A stretch of DNA of 64,000 nucleotides, taken from assembly GCF_014397005.1 (NCBI RefSeq), contig NZ_JACGWS010000008.1, positions 186,001-250,000 on the forward strand. Reading direction: 5' to 3'. Source of the stretch: Kordia aestuariivivens. Lineage in GTDB: Bacteria; Bacteroidota; Bacteroidia; Flavobacteriales; Flavobacteriaceae. The notes under the pieces are model-generated. The model was given only the letters and a program-made list of their open reading frames with translations. It ran no database searches and had not been told where the DNA came from. Below are positions 61,985-64,000 of the stretch, one piece after another; position 1 is the stretch's first letter; the number at the start of each line of letters is the position of its first letter. Both the position numbers and the translations under genes were made by a program.

Positions 61985-64000
61985 TCATTTGCCATTATTT
62001 GTTAATCTTAAAAATGCAGCTTCTTTTAGTTTAACGAGTTGAAACAATTTTCCTGATGAAACAGCCTTATGTTTTTCCATTATTATACGAGCAATTAAAT
62101 AACAAATGGTAGATTCTGCACCTTGGTTTATGTTTACATTCTCTTTTTCTAACCCATCATAACAACCACCAGTTGCAGGATTATACATAATCTGATTCAG
62201 ATGATTTTTACCTAAAAACCAATTGAATGCTATTTGCTGCATCGTTTTATACATTGGATCTTTAAAAGTTTTATAAAAAACATCCAATGCTTGTATAGTA
62301 TAAGCAACATCAATAGGTTGTTCTCCATACGGATGCGGTGTAGTATTTTTATAGTACCAACTTTTGTTTGATATTACTTTAAAATGATTATTCACAAACA
62401 TTTTTGACAATAAAAAATCAAAAGATTCTATAGCTATTCTTTTGTAAGGTTCCTTACCCGTAACTTTATAGGTATATAACATTGCCTCTGGGAGTATGCT
62501 GTTTGCATAGGTCATATAATTTTCAAACCATTTCCAGTGAGTTTTCGCATTAATATCGTAACTGGTAATTAGATTTTTTGAAAGGTTTTCAATGAGATGT
62601 GCAACTGATTTATCTTTCTCAACAGAATAGTAAAGAAATAAACCTTTTATAGCAAAACCAATTGCTCTGGGCGATAAGATATGTTTTAACCATTGAGAAC
62701 ATTTTAGAAGACAAATCGTTGCTCTTTGCACGATAGTATTTGGAAGGTATTTCTTCATTGAAATTACTGTTCCCAAAGCCCAAACAGCGCGAGTATTAGA
62801 ATCTTCAAGATTTACATAATCATTTTTTATATGCACATTATTTTGTTCATCAACATAATTTATGAACGTTCCTATTTTTTTTTGACAACGTTCAATAAAA
62901 GTCAAGTATGTATTAATGTATGACAAATCGCTGCTTTTTTGAAACGAACTATAGTGTAAGCACATAGCTATTAATGCTCTGGCATTATCATCTAAAGTAT
63001 AGCCAGAAGAACTATCTGGATCAGAAACTTTACAAAATTGTAATATTCCTAAATCCGTTGTCATATTCTTTATGTGATCGAGTTTAATGGAAGGATATTT
63101 ATAATCAAATTCAAAATTTTCTGGTATGCATTTTTTATAAATGTTTACTTGTTTTAAAGCCACATTTTTCCAAGATGAGGTTCTCGTTTTTTCAAAAGCA
63201 GCTAGCGCCATCGATTCACACAATTCACTGCTGGACAATATCTTTATAGTGGCATCAGCAAGTTGTTTAGAATCTCCAATATTCACAAGAATTCCTGCAT
63301 TAGAAGTAAGCATTTCTTTTGTATGAGGAATTGCTGTTGCTACAATTGGGCAAGCACAGCTCATAGCGTAAGAAAACGTACCACTCACAGCCTGATTTGC
63401 GTCTTTTGATGTGAATAAATAAATATCTGTAGCTTTCAAATAGGATAATAGCTCTTCAATTTCTATATAATCATTGATAAAGCGTACATGATTTTCGATT
63501 TGTAAGTCTCTAACCAATGTTTCTAAGTATGTTCGATAATCATCCTTATTATTAACAATTGTATTAGGATGCGTTTTTCCAATAACCAAATACAATACAT
63601 CAGGTTGATGTTTAATGATTTCTGGCAACGCTTTAAGAGCTGTTTCTATACTCTTACCTGAACTTAAAAGCCCAAAAGTAGATAGAACGGTTCGCTGCTC
63701 TAAATTGAATCTTTCCTTAATTTTGTTTGGTGCTTCATAAGTAACCATGTGCGTACCATGTGGCACATATTCTATGTTATTTTTATCGATATTATATTGT
63801 TCTATTAAAATCCTTTTAGACGCTTCTGTCATTACGATTACAGCCTTGCAATATGAGATTAAAATTGAAACAAAAGCCATCAATTTTTTATCAGGATTTG
63901 GTATGACACTATGAAAAGTAACTACAATAGGTTTTTCTATCGTAGTTAAAAAATCTAGTAAGTAATTTCCAAATTCTCCTCCAAATAAACCGAATTCATG
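61985..64000 (-). CDS. GT4-type glycosyltransferase with C-terminal helical domain (truncated by window edge)
   Basis: The frame stays open to base 64000, so 671 residues are visible and the N-terminus is outside the window. The visible start HEFGLFGGEFGNYLLDFLTT belongs to the N-terminal Rossmann domain. The GT4 nucleotide-sugar domain includes LSTFGLLSSGKSIETAL and FTSKDANQAVSGTFSYAMSCACPIVAT (the usual E-x7-E region is modified). From about residue 325 a helical region with DPDSSSGYTLDDNARALIAM and a six-hairpin-like repeat suggests a second domain. The sugar donor and acceptor are unknown. Confidence 0.8.
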   Translation of the reverse strand, partial: HEFGLFGGEFGNYLLDFLTTIEKPIVVTFHSVIPNPDKKLMAFVSILISYCKAVIVMTEASKRILIEQYNIDKNNIEYVPHGTHMVTYEAPNKIKERFNLEQRTVLSTFGLLSSGKSIETALKALPEIIKHQPDVLYLVIGKTHPNTIVNNKDDYRTYLETLVRDLQIENHVRFINDYIEIEELLSYLKATDIYLFTSKDANQAVSGTFSYAMSCACPIVATAIPHTKEMLTSNAGILVNIGDSKQLADATIKILSSSELCESMALAAFEKTRTSSWKNVALKQVNIYKKCIPENFEFDYKYPSIKLDHIKNMTTDLGILQFCKVSDPDSSSGYTLDDNARALIAMCLHYSSFQKSSDLSYINTYLTFIERCQKKIGTFINYVDEQNNVHIKNDYVNLEDSNTRAVWALGTVISMKKYLPNTIVQRATICLLKCSQWLKHILSPRAIGFAIKGLFLYYSVEKDKSVAHLIENLSKNLITSYDINAKTHWKWFENYMTYANSILPEAMLYTYKVTGKEPYKRIAIESFDFLLSKMFVNNHFKVISNKSWYYKNTTPHPYGEQPIDVAYTIQALDVFYKTFKDPMYKTMQQIAFNWFLGKNHLNQIMYNPATGGCYDGLEKENVNINQGAESTICYLIARIIMEKHKAVSSGKLFQLVKLKEAAFLRLTNNGK

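Overview
The window is about 64 kb of an AT-rich genome from the Bacteroidota, almost certainly a marine flavobacterium. The evidence is the gene order (alpha ribosomal operon followed by carA, eno and gltA), TAnnTTTG-type -7 promoter boxes, many lipoproteins and TonB/FecR/ECF systems, and PPC/LRR surface proteins. A Kordia-like genus is a guess from overall style. No tRNA, rRNA or CRISPR array was seen.

Layout. 1-6.5 kb: the end of the secY-infA-rpmJ-rpsM-rpsK-rpsD-rpoA-rplQ operon, an FkbM methyltransferase and carA. 6.5-21 kb: ordinary chromosome with eno, a transglutaminase-like membrane protein, a DUF350 protein, a 1888-residue LRR/PPC surface protein, citrate synthase and two guanidino-modifying enzymes (a DDAH-like protein and CtlX). 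21-32.8 kb: an Rrf2-type regulator, argS with an unusual internal insertion, an ECF sigma/FecR/TonB-receptor cassette, a LamG lipoprotein and dispersed intergenic repeats. 33-45 kb: an accessory region that looks like an integrative element. It holds a tyrosine recombinase, about eleven tandem 11-bp repeats, a winged-helix replication-like protein, a palindrome-rich noncoding stretch, two tiny membrane proteins missed by size cut-offs, several small lipoproteins, a zincin-type lipoprotein and a phage-repressor-like HTH protein. 45-64 kb: a stress/efflux island with an RND-MFP-TolC system, Hsp20, a P-type (PII) ATPase, a PCMT-erythromycin esterase fusion, a phosphoribosyltransferase, an alpha/beta hydrolase, a lipoprotein superoxide dismutase, an HMA protein and a truncated glycosyltransferase.

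Main discovery. In the stress island four intergenic regions each carry a TGA-N6-TCA palindrome close to AAATGA-CCTGNA-TCATTT. In every case the centre lies exactly 29.5 bp from the first base of a TAnnTTT-type -7 box that points at a gene, and the site at 57.4 kb does so in both directions. This is the geometry of a Crp/Fnr-family class II activator centred near -41.5. It ties the efflux operon, hsp20-ATPase, the PepSY-like protein, the esterase fusion and the HMA-SOD-hydrolase-PRT operon into one predicted regulon. Its content resembles, from memory, the mycobacterial DosR dormancy regulon (hspX, ctpF, Rv2030c, Rv0571c). No regulator gene for it lies in the window.

Other observations worth checking are the 11-bp repeat array and palindrome cluster of the accessory region, the tandem micro-proteins, and the argS insertion.
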